Shown here: piece by piece, positions 7,975 through 17,977 of the stretch | Position numbering within the stretch: position 1 is the stretch's first letter | Layout: each line of letters starts with the position of its first letter | Assembly (NCBI RefSeq): GCF_001718315.1 | Contig: NZ_CP013363.1 | Span: forward strand, 496,001 to 560,000 | Direction of reading: 5' to 3' | From: Burkholderia diffusa | GTDB taxonomy: Bacteria > Pseudomonadota > Gammaproteobacteria > Burkholderiales > Burkholderiaceae | Length of the DNA: 64,000 nucleotides | The notes under the pieces: model-generated | What the model saw: the letters and a program-made list of their open reading frames with translations, nothing else | Database searches by the model: none | What the model was told of the DNA's origin: nothing | Position numbers and translations under genes: made by a program

Positions 7975-9558
7975 ATGTCCCCCGTCTCGGCATTCAAGCT
8001 GGTTTTGTTGTCATTCCTCGCGATCGTTGCGCTCGAATGCATCGCCAAGCGTCTGCGATTGCCGCCCGCGGCCGCACTGCTGATCGGCGGCATCGGCATC
8101 GCGTTCATTCCTGGCCTGCCGCCGATCAACCTTGATCCGGAGCTCGTGCTGCTCGTTTTCCTGCCGCCGTTGCTGATGGACGGCGCGTATTTCTCGGTGT
8201 GGGAGGAATTCAAGCACAACGTCGGCGGCATCCTGATGCTCGCGATCGGCGCGGTGGTGTTTACGACGTTCGCGGTCGGTTTCGCCGTGCACTGGGTCGT
8301 GCCGTCACTGCCATGGGCCGCGTGCTTCGCGCTCGGCGCGATCGTGTCGCCGCCCGACGCGGTGGCCGCGAAGGCGGTGCTCGAGCGCGTCGCGCTGCCG
8401 CGCCGGCTGATGGTGCTGCTCGAAGGGGAAAGCCTGTTGAACGACGCGGCGGGCCTGGTGCTGTTCCGCTTCGCGGTGGCGGCCGCGCTGACGGGGGCGT
8501 TCAGCCTCGAGCACGCGGTCGTGCGCTTCGCGGAACTCGGGATCGGCGGTGTCGTGGTCGGCTTCGTGGTCGGAAAGCTCGTCGTGTGGTTCCTGAAGCT
8601 GCTCGATGACGACTATCTGGTGATCACCGTCGCGGTGATCGCCGGCTGGATCGCGTACATCGCCGGCGAGATGGTCGAGGTGTCGGGCGTGATCGCGACG
8701 GTCACGGCCGGCATGATCGTCGGCTGGCATCAGCACGAGGTGTTCTCGGCGGCCGTGCGCACACGCGGCACTGCGTTCTGGCAGGTCATCGTGTTCCTGC
8801 TCGAAGCGCTGGTGTTCGTGCTGATCGGGCTGTCGCTGCGCGGTGCGATCCACCGGCTCGGCGGTTTCGAGCAGGTGCTCGCGACGATGGTCCCGCCGGT
8901 CCTCGCGGTGCTGGTGGCGGTGGTCGTGTCGCGCTTCGTCTGGATCTACGCGGTCGAGGCGCTGAAGGTGCCGGTGCGCGGGATCATTCGACGTGGTGTC
9001 GCACCCGACTGGAAGGCCGCGACGATCATGAGCTGGGCCGGGATGCGCGGGGTCGTGACGCTGGCGATCGCGCTGTCGTTGCCGGAGGCGCTGCCGGGCC
9101 GCGACGTGATTCTGGTCGCGTCGTTCGCGGTAATCCTCGTCACCGTGCTCATGCAGGGCACGACCATCGGGCCGTTGATCCGGCTGTTGCGCCTGCCTCA
9201 GCATGAAGAGCGGGTCGCGCATCACCTGACCGAGCCGCAGGCGTGGGCGCATATCGAGGCTGCGCAGCTCGCGGCGATCCAGCCGCTGGTGCGCGACGAG
9301 AGCGGCAAGGTGATTCATCCGCGCCTGCTGGAGCAATACACGTATCGCGCGGAACTGACCGAGCGGGCGAAGAACGAGCCCGCTTATCCGGCGGAGGTGC
9401 GCATTGCGCACTACGACGTCGTGCTGGCCGCGATCAAGGCCGGGCGTGCGGAATTGTTGCGCCTGCATCGTTCGGGCCGCATCCACGACGAGATGCTGCA
9501 CATGCTCGAGCGCGATCTCGACCTGCAGGAAGTGTCCGCGCAACACGCACGCGGGTAA
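7975..9558 (+). CDS. Na+/H+ antiporter, CPA1 family
   Basis: An inner-membrane antiporter of 527 residues. The first two thirds form about 12 hydrophobic segments, beginning FKLVLLSFLAIVALECIAKRL. The ion-binding Asp lies in SPPDAVAAKAV and the next conserved motif is EGESLLNDAAGLVLF, both diagnostic of CPA1/NhaP-type exchangers. The last 130 residues are hydrophilic and probably cytosolic. ATG 7975 was chosen because GAGG precedes it by about 8 bp and the membrane domain begins immediately; an in-frame upstream ATG at 7915 adds a poor leader. It faces the same way as the aldehyde dehydrogenase but is 239 bp away, so it is probably transcribed separately. Confidence 0.9.
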   Translation: MSPVSAFKLVLLSFLAIVALECIAKRLRLPPAAALLIGGIGIAFIPGLPPINLDPELVLLVFLPPLLMDGAYFSVWEEFKHNVGGILMLAIGAVVFTTFAVGFAVHWVVPSLPWAACFALGAIVSPPDAVAAKAVLERVALPRRLMVLLEGESLLNDAAGLVLFRFAVAAALTGAFSLEHAVVRFAELGIGGVVVGFVVGKLVVWFLKLLDDDYLVITVAVIAGWIAYIAGEMVEVSGVIATVTAGMIVGWHQHEVFSAAVRTRGTAFWQVIVFLLEALVFVLIGLSLRGAIHRLGGFEQVLATMVPPVLAVLVAVVVSRFVWIYAVEALKVPVRGIIRRGVAPDWKAATIMSWAGMRGVVTLAIALSLPEALPGRDVILVASFAVILVTVLMQGTTIGPLIRLLRLPQHEERVAHHLTEPQAWAHIEAAQLAAIQPLVRDESGKVIHPRLLEQYTYRAELTERAKNEPAYPAEVRIAHYDVVLAAIKAGRAELLRLHRSGRIHDEMLHMLERDLDLQEVSAQHARG

Positions 9559-10063
9559 CCGGCCGTGTAGTCGGGCCCTGAACGCGCGGCCGCGTGGCCG
9601 CGTCAATCGGGTTCGGTGCGCGGCGCCGCGAGCCTTCGCGTCGCGCCGAACCGGACGCGACGCGCGATTTCTTTTCCATATTCTTCCGATTCCATTGCAT
9701 CGGAATCCGGCCCCGATACGTTGGACACGACAGCCTTGCAGCGCATGCAAACCTCGCGATGCCGGACTCGCAAACGTTTTCGTCTTTCGCATCCGGAAAT
9801 GATCTGATTTATCTGAATCCCGCTCTTTCACCATATTTGGCAAAACTAAACCGGAATGAGATAGATGCTGTGTTCTAATTTCATTTAGAATCAGCCGGTT
9901 ATCTTTATTGAGAGAAAGCGCGCGGAGGTAATACGGCCGTCGTCGGGGTGAAAATCGGCGTTCGGAGCCCTGCGAGGCAATGCCGACAGGCCAGATCGGC
10001 AACAATAGGCGGATTTCTCACCGCCAAATTTAAGATGGCGTCCAAGTCGGATAAACAACTCCT
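9559..10063 (+). other. intergenic region upstream of the Wsp locus
   Basis: These 505 bp hold no supported gene. Base composition falls markedly between about 9690 and 9920, which marks a likely promoter region for the chemosensory hybrid regulator. No clear sigma-70 hexamer pair was found. A small inverted repeat (GATTCC/GGAATC) lies near 9688-9707, without a T-run. Confidence 0.3.
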
Positions 10064-11197
10064 ATGAAAGAATCAATTGGAGATTTGGCGTTTGAAACGG
10101 TATTTATGAAAGAATCCAGCGGTGAAAATGCGCCGGATTGTCTCGAGTCGGGGCTATCGGTTCTGCTCGTAGACGATCAGCCGTTCGTCGGCGAGGTGAT
10201 CCGCCGCGCGCTGCGCAGCGAGCACGATATCGACCTGCATGTGTGCACCGACGCACATCGGGCGATGGCGGTCGCGCGCGACGTGAAGCCGACGGTCATC
10301 CTGCAGGATCTCGTGATGCCGGAAATCGACGGCCTCGATCTTGTTCGCGCGTGGCGCGCGGACACCGACACCGCGCGCGTGCCGATCATCGTGCTGTCGG
10401 CGAAGGAAGAGCCGATCGTCAAGCGCGAGGCGTTCATCGCCGGCGCGAACGACTACCTCGTGAAGCTCCCGGACGCGATGGAACTGACCGCGCGCATCCG
10501 CTATCACTCGAATTCGTACCTGATGTCGCGCCAGCGCGACGAAGCGTTGGATTTCCTGTCGCACGACATGCGTTCGCCGCAGACGTCGATTCTCGCGCTG
10601 CTCGAGGTCTACCGGACCGAGCACGGCGACATGCCGCCGGTCATGGAGCGCATTGCCGGCCACGCACGGCGCGCGCTCGCGCTCGCCGACGGCTTCATCC
10701 ACCTGACCCGCGCGCAGTCGGAACGCCGCGCGCACGAGGTCCTGAGTCTCAACGAAATCGTGCTCGACGCCGTCGACCAGCTGTGGGAGAAGGCGGCCGG
10801 ATTCGGCAGCCGGGTCGTTGCCCACGTGCCCGATACCGAGTGCGTATCGATGGGCGACCGCATGATGGTCACGCGCGCGGTCGCAAACCTGATCGACAAC
10901 GCGCTGAAGTACGGCCCGGCCGGCACGGACGTGCACTGCACGCTGAGCGGCGACGACGGTGCGTGGCTGATCGGCGTCGAGGACGCGGGCTCCGGCATCG
11001 CGCCCGAGCAGCGCACGGCCGCGACCGAGTCGTTCGTGCGGCTCGAATCCGTGCATGGCGCGGCGCGCGGCGGCTTCGGCCTCGGGCTTGCGTTCGTCCG
11101 CGCGACGGCCGCGCGGCATCGCGGCCAGATCCTGATGCGCAATACGGCGCGCGGCTTCATGGTCGCGCTTCGGCTGCCGGCGCAAGCGGAGCGATGA
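10064..11197 (+). CDS. wspHRR: response regulator-histidine kinase hybrid, Wsp output protein (WspHRR-like)
   Basis: A 377-residue protein with an N-terminal receiver domain (about 31-150; acidic pair D37/D38, phospho-acceptor D82, Lys134) joined to a histidine kinase: H-box with His167 (FLSHDMRSPQ), N-box NLIDNALKYG, D/G1 box EDAGSGIAP and G2 box GGFGLGLAFV. There is no GGDEF domain. It lies immediately upstream of wspA, where it appears to replace the diguanylate cyclase WspR of the Pseudomonas system. It is probably phosphorylated at D82 by WspE and relays to an unlinked regulator. Two tandem MKES-start options exist (10064 and 10109), neither with a strong ribosome-binding site. B. cenocepacia is known to have such a gene in its wsp operon. 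Confidence 0.85.
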   Translation: MKESIGDLAFETVFMKESSGENAPDCLESGLSVLLVDDQPFVGEVIRRALRSEHDIDLHVCTDAHRAMAVARDVKPTVILQDLVMPEIDGLDLVRAWRADTDTARVPIIVLSAKEEPIVKREAFIAGANDYLVKLPDAMELTARIRYHSNSYLMSRQRDEALDFLSHDMRSPQTSILALLEVYRTEHGDMPPVMERIAGHARRALALADGFIHLTRAQSERRAHEVLSLNEIVLDAVDQLWEKAAGFGSRVVAHVPDTECVSMGDRMMVTRAVANLIDNALKYGPAGTDVHCTLSGDDGAWLIGVEDAGSGIAPEQRTAATESFVRLESVHGAARGGFGLGLAFVRATAARHRGQILMRNTARGFMVALRLPAQAER

Positions 11198-11320
11198 TTT
11201 CGCGGCGCGGCCGGCCGGTGCCGCGCTGCCCGCAGACCCCGATGCGCTCGTGGCGCGCCGTCCGGCGCGCGGGCGGGCGCGGTTTTTTTCAACGCTGATT
11301 TTAGAAAGCCCATAACGAAC

Positions 11321-12997
11321 ATGGCCACCGTGACGCCCCGCGCGACCAATGAAAGCCTGCATCCGACGATCGGCGCCGCCCGGCTGACGCTCGGCAACCG
11401 TATCCTGTTCAGTTTCGGCGTGCTGTTCGTGCTGATGCTGGTGACGGCAGGTGTGTCCTACGAGCGCCTGCGCGCGATCAATGCCGAAGCCGTCAGCATC
11501 GAACGCGATTCGCTGCCGGGTGTTTATCTCGCGGCGTCGCTGCGCGGGGCGGTCAACGAATCGTTCACGATGCTGCAGCAGGCGACATTCGTCGATACCG
11601 ACCCCGAGGCGGTACAGCGCGATCTCGCGAAGATCGGCGATGCGGTGAAGGACGTCGAATCGCTGTCGGTCGACTATCAGAACACGACGTTCCGCGACGA
11701 CGACCGTCAGCGCTTTGCCGCCTTTCGCGCGTCGTTCGATCGCTACCTGCCGCTGTTGAACGATGCCGTGCAAAGGCATCGCGTGTCGCGTGAAGAGGCC
11801 GTCTCCGGATATGCGAAGGTGCAGCCGGCGTGGGCCGAGGTCGTGCGCGGCGCGAACACGCTGGTGCAGGAGAACCGCAAGTTCGCAGACCAGTCCGCGA
11901 AGCTGATCCGCGAGTCGGTGCAGGATACCGAGATCGTGCTCGCCGCCGCGCTGGGCATCGTCCTGTTTTCCGCGCTCGCGCTCGGCTACGGGCTGTTCCG
12001 CGCGGTCACCGTGCCGATGGCGCGGCTCGTCGAGGTGCACGACGTGATGCGCACCGGCAACCTGACGCGTCGCCTCGACCTGCGCCGCCGCGATGAGTTC
12101 GGCACGCTCGAGACGGGCTTCAATCGTATGGCCGACGAGCTGACCGAGCTGGTCGCGCGCGCGCAGCAGTCGTCGCTGCAGGTGACGACGTCGGTCGCCG
12201 AAATCGCGGCGACGTCGCGCGAGCAGCAGGCGACCGCCAACGAAACCGCGGCGACGACGACCGAAATCGGCGCGACCTCGCGCGAGATCTTCGCGACGTC
12301 GCGCGACCTGCTGCGCACGATGAACGAGGTGGCCGGCGTGGCCGAGCAGTCGGCGACGCTCGCGGGCGTGAGCCAGAGCGGCCTCACGCGGATGGGTGAG
12401 ACGATGCGCAGCGTGATGGACGCAGCCGGTTCGGTGAACGCGAAGCTCGCGATCCTCAACGAGAAGGCGCTGAACATCAACCAGGTCGTCGCGACGATCA
12501 CCAAGGTTGCCGATCAGACCAACCTGCTGTCGCTGAATGCGGCGATCGAGGCCGAGAAGGCCGGCGAGTACGGCCGCGGCTTCGCGGTCGTCGCGACCGA
12601 GATCCGCCGCCTGGCCGACCAGACGGCGGTGGCGACGTACGACATCGAGCAGACGGTGAAGGAGATCCAGTCGGCCGTGTCGGCGGGCGTGATGGGGATG
12701 GACAAGTTCTCGGAGGAAGTGCGCCGCGGGATGCTCGACGTGCAGCAGGTCGGCGGACAGCTGTCGCAGATCATCGCCGAGGTGCAGACGCTCGCGCCGC
12801 GTTTCCAGATGGTCAACGAAGGGATGCAGACCCAGGCGAACGGCGCCGAGCAGATCACGCAGGCGCTGTCGCAGCTGTCGGAAGCCGCGCAGCAGACGGC
12901 CGAATCGCTGCGCCAGTCGTCGCAGGCGATCGATGACCTGACGCTCGTCGCGAACCAGTTGCGCACCAGCGTGTCGCGCTTCAAGGTCGACGCGTGA
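11321..12997 (+). CDS. wspA: methyl-accepting chemotaxis receptor WspA
   Basis: A 558-residue chemoreceptor: TM1 about 28-45, a periplasmic four-helix-type sensor domain, TM2 about 205-225, a HAMP domain and a long signalling coiled coil. The hairpin tip near residue 400 has the strongly conserved [21 protein letters not shown] pattern. In Wsp systems it responds to surface contact and activates the kinase WspE. The next gene starts inside its stop codon (GTGA), the first in a chain of overlapping genes. The ribosome-binding site is weak. Confidence 0.92.
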   Translation: MATVTPRATNESLHPTIGAARLTLGNRILFSFGVLFVLMLVTAGVSYERLRAINAEAVSIERDSLPGVYLAASLRGAVNESFTMLQQATFVDTDPEAVQRDLAKIGDAVKDVESLSVDYQNTTFRDDDRQRFAAFRASFDRYLPLLNDAVQRHRVSREEAVSGYAKVQPAWAEVVRGANTLVQENRKFADQSAKLIRESVQDTEIVLAAALGIVLFSALALGYGLFRAVTVPMARLVEVHDVMRTGNLTRRLDLRRRDEFGTLETGFNRMADELTELVARAQQSSLQVTTSVAEIAATSREQQATANETAATTTEIGATSREIFATSRDLLRTMNEVAGVAEQSATLAGVSQSGLTRMGETMRSVMDAAGSVNAKLAILNEKALNINQVVATITKVADQTNLLSLNAAIEAEKAGEYGRGFAVVATEIRRLADQTAVATYDIEQTVKEIQSAVSAGVMGMDKFSEEVRRGMLDVQQVGGQLSQIIAEVQTLAPRFQMVNEGMQTQANGAEQITQALSQLSEAAQQTAESLRQSSQAIDDLTLVANQLRTSVSRFKVDA

Positions 12998-13506
12998 CGC
13001 GCGCCGAGTCGCACGGCGGCGCGCACGCGCTGTTCCTGATGTTCGAGCTCGACGGCGAGCGCTATGCGCTCGACGCGGCCGACATCGACGAGGTATTGCC
13101 GCTCGCGTCCACCAAAGCCGTGCCCGGCGCGCCCGACTGGATTGCCGGGCTGCTGATGCGCGGCGGTCAGCCCGTTCCCGTGATCGACGTGCCGATGCTG
13201 GCGCTCGGGCGGCGCGCGCATGCGCTGCGCTCGACGCGGCTGGTGATGGCCCGCTATCGCATCGGGCAGCTCGATCGCGATCGCGTGATCGGCCTGATCG
13301 TCGAGCGCGCGACGCAGACGCTGCGGATCGACCGCACCGCGTTCCGCGCCAGCGGCGTATCGACCGCGCGCACGCGCTGGCTCGGGCGCGTCGCAAACAC
13401 GCCCGACGGGATCGTGCAGCAGGTCTCGGTGTCCGACCTGATCGACGACGTAGCGCGCCTGTATCTGTTCGACGGCCAGCCGGGCCATGGAGAGGAGTCC
13501 GCATGA
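12994..13506 (+). CDS. wspB: CheW-like coupling protein WspB
   Basis: A 170-residue single CheW domain: [20 protein letters not shown], then [18 protein letters not shown] and later [16 protein letters not shown]. CheW proteins bridge receptor and CheA kinase in the array. It uses a GTG start at 12994 that overlaps the wspA stop by four bases, and its stop overlaps the wspC start (ATGA). Of the two CheW-type proteins in the operon it is the shorter, as in known wsp operons. Confidence 0.9.
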   Translation: MTRAESHGGAHALFLMFELDGERYALDAADIDEVLPLASTKAVPGAPDWIAGLLMRGGQPVPVIDVPMLALGRRAHALRSTRLVMARYRIGQLDRDRVIGLIVERATQTLRIDRTAFRASGVSTARTRWLGRVANTPDGIVQQVSVSDLIDDVARLYLFDGQPGHGEESA

Positions 13507-14918
13507 AAGAGTCCGATTCGCGATTTCGCGGCTGGCTGGTGCGCGAGACCGGCATCGACCCCGATTCGCTCGGCAACGATTTCCTGAGCCGAGCGCTGAC
13601 CGAGCGTGTGCAGGCGCTACAGGGCGACGGCGAGCGGCTGCCGTCGGCGGTGCGGCCGCCGGTCACGCCGGAAGCGCTTGACGCGTACTGGCAGCATCTC
13701 AACGCGTCGCCCGACGAGCGGCGCGCGCTGATCGAACTGTTCGTCGTGCCGGAGACGTGGTTCTTCCGCGATCGCGAGGCATTCGCGACGCTTGCGCGGC
13801 TTGCGGCCGAGCGGCTTGCCGCGATGCCGGGGCGTGTGATCCGCGTGCTGAGCGCGCCGTGCTCGACCGGCGAGGAGCCGTATTCGGCGGCGATGGCGCT
13901 GCTCGACGCCGGGCTCGATCCGGCCAGCTTCACGATCGACGCGATCGATCTGAGCGCGCGCGCGATCGAACAGGCTCGGCTCGGCTGCTATGGGCGCAAT
14001 GCGTTTCGCGGCACGGCGACCGAGTTCCGCGGCCGCTACTTCACGCCGGTCGCCGACGGCTGGCTGCTCGACGAGCGCGTGCGCGCGTGCGTGCAGTTTC
14101 GCCAGGCGAACCTGGTCGAACCGGGCACCGACACGGGCATCCGCTACGATTTCGTGTTCTGCCGCAACGTGCTGATCTATTTCGACCGCGATGCACAGGA
14201 TCGCGTGATCGATTCGCTCGAAAGCTCGCTCGCCGACGACGGGATGCTGTTCGTCGGTCCTGCCGAAACGGGCGTCGCGATGCGGCACGGGATGCGCTCG
14301 GCGCGCGTGCCGCTGGCGTTCGCGTTTCATCCCGCGCGCGGTGGCGCCGCGGCGCACGGCCATGCAGCATCGATGCCGACGATCGCGCCGTACCGGCGCG
14401 CCGGGCGCTTCGCCGTTGCGCCGCCGGCCGCGACGCGCCCGCTGCTGGCCATCGTGCCGCCGACGTGGAGCGATGCCGCGCCGTCGCGCGCCGCGGTCGC
14501 GCCGGCCGAGCGCACGACGGCGCGCGAGCAGCGGGCCGACTTGCGCGTCGACTCCCCGGCCCATGCGGCGACCCCGGCCGACCTGCCCGCGCAGGCGGCG
14601 CCGGTCGCCGGCAGCGTCGCACCGACGCTCGAGGAAGCGCAGGCGCTGGCCAACGCGGGCGCATTCGACGAGGCCGAGCGCGTGCTCGCGCAGTTCTCCG
14701 CGCACGCCGGGCCGCACGCCGATGCGTTCTACCTGAACGGGCTGATCGCGGATGCGCGCGGGCGCGTCGCGGAAGCGGGCGATTTCTACCGGAAGGCGCT
14801 GTATCTGCGGCCGACGCACCACGAAGCGCTGACGCATCTCGCGACCTTGCTCGACGTCGGCGGCGATGGCGCCGGCGCGCGATGGCTGCTCGAGCGTGCG
14901 CGGCGCTCGGCCGGATAA
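13503..14918 (+). CDS. wspC: CheR-type receptor methyltransferase WspC with TPR tail
   Basis: A 471-residue protein. The CheR catalytic domain occupies about 1-280, with PETWFFRD, the SAM-binding LSAPCSTGEEPYS and DFVFCRNVLIYFD. An Ala/Pro-rich linker follows, then TPR-like helices at about 375-471 (LANAGAFDEAERVLAQ, DAFYLNGLIADARG). It methylates glutamates in WspA; the TPR tail distinguishes WspC from chemotactic CheR. The start overlaps the wspB stop (ATGA). Confidence 0.92.
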   Translation: MKESDSRFRGWLVRETGIDPDSLGNDFLSRALTERVQALQGDGERLPSAVRPPVTPEALDAYWQHLNASPDERRALIELFVVPETWFFRDREAFATLARLAAERLAAMPGRVIRVLSAPCSTGEEPYSAAMALLDAGLDPASFTIDAIDLSARAIEQARLGCYGRNAFRGTATEFRGRYFTPVADGWLLDERVRACVQFRQANLVEPGTDTGIRYDFVFCRNVLIYFDRDAQDRVIDSLESSLADDGMLFVGPAETGVAMRHGMRSARVPLAFAFHPARGGAAAHGHAASMPTIAPYRRAGRFAVAPPAATRPLLAIVPPTWSDAAPSRAAVAPAERTTAREQRADLRVDSPAHAATPADLPAQAAPVAGSVAPTLEEAQALANAGAFDEAERVLAQFSAHAGPHADAFYLNGLIADARGRVAEAGDFYRKALYLRPTHHEALTHLATLLDVGGDGAGARWLLERARRSAG

Positions 14919-14963
14919 CGAGAATACGGGTTGGGAGCCGACATCGGGATGACCGAGGAAAGA

Positions 14964-15668
14964 ATGAACCGCGACGCCGTTGCCACTGACGACACGACGA
15001 TCGGCGTCGACGATTGCTGGAACCGGATCGGCACGCGCGGCGACCGCTCGTGCGAGCGGCTGGCCGACTGCCTGCGCTGCCTGAACTGTCCGGTCTACGC
15101 GTATCACGCGGCGAAGCTGCTCGAACGTCCGCTCGGCGTCGCCGAGATGGCCGACGCCACGCAGCGGATCGGCGCGTTCGACGCGACCGGCGCGCACGGC
15201 GACGACGATACGCGCCAGGCAGCGCTGGCGTTTCGTGTTGCCGACGAATGGCTCGCGCTGCCGATCGGCGTGCTGCGCGAGATCGCCGGCACGCGCCCGA
15301 TCCATTCGCTGCCGTATCGCCGTCATTCGGCCGTGCGCGGCGTGGTCAACATTCGCGGCACGCTGCGCATCGCGATCTCGATCGGCGCGCTGCTTGGCCT
15401 CGACGCGGGCAAGGGCGGCAACGGCGGCTCGGACGGCCGTTTCACGCGTCTGTTGGTTGCCGCGCACCACGGCGAGCCGGTCGTGTTTCCAGTCGACGAA
15501 GTCGAGGGCGTGCTGCGCTTCGGCGCATCCGAATGGGTGCCGGTGCCGGCGACGGTCGGGCGCGCGAGCGCCGGCCTGTCGCGCGGCGTGCTGTCGTGGC
15601 GGGGCAAGTCGGTTGGCCTGCTCGACGACGATCGGCTGTTCGACGCCGTGACACGGAGCATGCGATGA
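14964..15668 (+). CDS. wspD: CheW-like coupling protein WspD
   Basis: A CheW domain preceded by about 60 residues with a cysteine cluster (RSCERLADCLRCLNCPVY), a feature of WspD proteins. The CheW part includes ADEWLALPIGVLREIAG and VVNIRGTLRIAISIGALLG. I chose ATG 14964 (234 residues) because GAGGA ends about 6 bp upstream; an in-frame ATG at 14949 would add five residues but has a poor ribosome-binding site. The stop overlaps the wspE start (ATGA). Confidence 0.88.
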   Translation: MNRDAVATDDTTIGVDDCWNRIGTRGDRSCERLADCLRCLNCPVYAYHAAKLLERPLGVAEMADATQRIGAFDATGAHGDDDTRQAALAFRVADEWLALPIGVLREIAGTRPIHSLPYRRHSAVRGVVNIRGTLRIAISIGALLGLDAGKGGNGGSDGRFTRLLVAAHHGEPVVFPVDEVEGVLRFGASEWVPVPATVGRASAGLSRGVLSWRGKSVGLLDDDRLFDAVTRSMR

Positions 15669-17977
15669 GCGGCGATGACGATCTGAGCCACCTGTCGCTG
15701 CTCGAGCTGTATCGCGAGGAGACGCGCACGCAGACCCAGGCGCTGTCCGAGCGCCTGCTCGCGCTCGAGTCGGGCGAGCCCGATTCCGTCGCGCTCGAGG
15801 CGTGCATGCGCGCCGCGCACTCGCTGAAGGGCGCCGCACGCATCGTGGGCGTGCCGCTCGGCGTCGACATCGCGGGGCGCATGGAGGAATGCTTCGTCGC
15901 CGCGCAGGCCGGCACGATCGCGCTGACGGCCACGCACGTCGACGTGCTGCTCGCCGGCGTCGATCTGCTGGTGCGCGTCGCCGATCCGCAGGCGCAGCCC
16001 GTGTCGCCGACCGAGATCGAGGCGTTCGCGCTGGCGCTGACGAGTGCCGACGGCGCGCACGCGATGCCTGCCTCGGCCTTCGCGCTGCCGCCGTCGGCGC
16101 CGCCGTCCGTCGTGCCGCTTCGCGAGCACGACGGCGCCGCGAACGAATCCGTTGGGGCCGCTGCCGCGGTGCCGCCGCTGGCCGTGTCGGCGGCCGTGCC
16201 CGATCCGGTCCAGGCCGGCCGCGCGGCCGGCGCGGGTGCGATGCGCCGTGTGCGGGCCGATACGCTGAACCGGCTGCTGAGCCTGTCCGGCGAGTCGCTC
16301 GTCGAATCGCGCTGGCTCAAGCCGTTCGCGGAGTCGATGCTGCGCGTGAAGCGTGCGCAGCGCGATGCGGCCCGTTCGCTCGATCTGTTGTACGAACAGT
16401 TTGCCGACGAACTCGACGCGGGCGTGCTCGCGTCGGTAAACGAAGTGCGGCACATGCTCAATGATCTGCAGCGCTCGCTCGCCGAGCGCATGGACGAATT
16501 CGATCGCTTCGAGCGGCGCAGCACGCACATCGCCGAGCAGCTGTACGACGAGGCGCTGCAATGCCGGATGCGGCCGTTCGGCGACGCGACGCGCGCGTAT
16601 CCGCGCATCGTCCGCGACCTCGCGCGCTCGCTCGGCAAGCAGGTGCGCTTCTCGATCGTCGGCGAAGGCACGCAGGTCGACCGCGACATCCTCGACCTGC
16701 TCGACGCGCCGCTCGGCCATCTGCTGCGCAACGCGATCGATCATGGCGTCGAGCCGCCCGACGCGCGTCGCGCGCGCGGCAAGGCGGCCGAGGCGAGCGT
16801 CACGCTGGAGGCTCGGCACAGCGCCGGCTCGCTGCTGGTCAGCGTGATCGACGACGGGCCGGGCGTCGACATGGATGCGTTGCGCGCGGCGGTCGTGCGC
16901 CAGCGGCTGACCGACGACGAGACGGCCGCGCGGCTGTCCGATCCCGAACTGCTCGAATTCCTGCTGCTGCCGGGCTTCTCGATGCGCGATGCGGTGACCG
17001 ACGTGTCGGGCCGCGGCGTCGGCCTCGACGCGGTGCAGGAAATGGTGCGTGGCGTGCGCGGCGCGGTGCGCATCTTCAACGAGCCCGGCGCGGGCATGCG
17101 CTTCGTGCTGCAGCTGCCGCTCACGCTGTCGGTGATCCGCAGCCTGCTGGTCGAGGTCGGCGGCGAGCCTTATGCGTTCCCGCTCGCGCACGTGCGCCGC
17201 ACGCTCGAACTGTCGCACGACGACATCGACGTGCTCGAAGGCCAGCCGCATTTTCCGTTCGACGGCCGGCGCGCGGGCCTCGTCGCCGCGCACCAGTTGC
17301 TCGATGCCGGCGAACCCGACGTCGCGCGCGCGAGCACGGCGGTCGTGGTCGTCGGCGGCGAGCCCGAGCTCTACGGTGTCGCGGTCGACCGCTTCCTCGG
17401 CGAACGGATGCTCGTCGTGCAGCCGCTCGACAACCGCCTGCACAAGATTCAGAACATCGCGGCCGGCGCGTTGCTCGAGAACGGCGACCCGGTGCTGATC
17501 GTCGACGTCGAGGACCTGATCCGCTCCGTCGACAAGCTCGTGCGCGGCGGACAGCTTGCGAAGCTCACGCGCGATCCGCAGCTTGCGCTCGGCGACCGGC
17601 GCCGCCGCGTGCTCGTCGTCGACGATTCGCTGACGGTGCGCGAGCTCGAACGCAAGCTGCTGGAAAAGCGCGGTTACGACGTGACCGTCGCGGTCGACGG
17701 AATGGACGGCTGGAACGCGGTGCGCAGCGACGCGTTCGACCTCGTTGTCACCGACGTCGACATGCCGCGCATGGACGGGATCGAACTCGTCACGCTGATC
17801 AAGGGCGATTCGATGCTCAAGCGCGTGCCGGTGATGATCGTGTCGTACAAGGATCGCGACGAGGACCGCCGGCGCGGGCTCGATGCGGGCGCCGACTACT
17901 ACCTCGCGAAGAGCAGTTTCCACGACGAGGCGCTGCTCGATGCGGTGCACGACCTGATCGGGGACGCGCGCGGATGA
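15665..17977 (+). CDS. wspE: CheA-type hybrid histidine kinase WspE
   Basis: A 770-residue CheA with an attached receiver. The N-terminal Hpt has the phospho-accepting His52 (RAAHSLKGAARI). Then come the dimerisation helices and the kinase domain (LLRNAIDHGVE N-box, IDDGPGVD, DVSGRGVGLDAV), a CheW-like domain (LPLTLSVIRSLLVEVGG) and a C-terminal receiver with phospho-acceptor D697 (VVTDVDMPRMDG). It should phosphorylate the hybrid output protein and the methylesterase WspF. It is co-translated with wspD and wspF. Confidence 0.93.
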   Translation: MSGDDDLSHLSLLELYREETRTQTQALSERLLALESGEPDSVALEACMRAAHSLKGAARIVGVPLGVDIAGRMEECFVAAQAGTIALTATHVDVLLAGVDLLVRVADPQAQPVSPTEIEAFALALTSADGAHAMPASAFALPPSAPPSVVPLREHDGAANESVGAAAAVPPLAVSAAVPDPVQAGRAAGAGAMRRVRADTLNRLLSLSGESLVESRWLKPFAESMLRVKRAQRDAARSLDLLYEQFADELDAGVLASVNEVRHMLNDLQRSLAERMDEFDRFERRSTHIAEQLYDEALQCRMRPFGDATRAYPRIVRDLARSLGKQVRFSIVGEGTQVDRDILDLLDAPLGHLLRNAIDHGVEPPDARRARGKAAEASVTLEARHSAGSLLVSVIDDGPGVDMDALRAAVVRQRLTDDETAARLSDPELLEFLLLPGFSMRDAVTDVSGRGVGLDAVQEMVRGVRGAVRIFNEPGAGMRFVLQLPLTLSVIRSLLVEVGGEPYAFPLAHVRRTLELSHDDIDVLEGQPHFPFDGRRAGLVAAHQLLDAGEPDVARASTAVVVVGGEPELYGVAVDRFLGERMLVVQPLDNRLHKIQNIAAGALLENGDPVLIVDVEDLIRSVDKLVRGGQLAKLTRDPQLALGDRRRRVLVVDDSLTVRELERKLLEKRGYDVTVAVDGMDGWNAVRSDAFDLVVTDVDMPRMDGIELVTLIKGDSMLKRVPVMIVSYKDRDEDRRRGLDAGADYYLAKSSFHDEALLDAVHDLIGDARG

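Noticed and set aside
10154..13933. 1259-residue minus-strand open frame across the Wsp genes
   Set aside because: It is opposite to well-supported wsp genes, is Arg/Ala/His-rich and has no recognisable domain; it is a by-product of high G+C composition.
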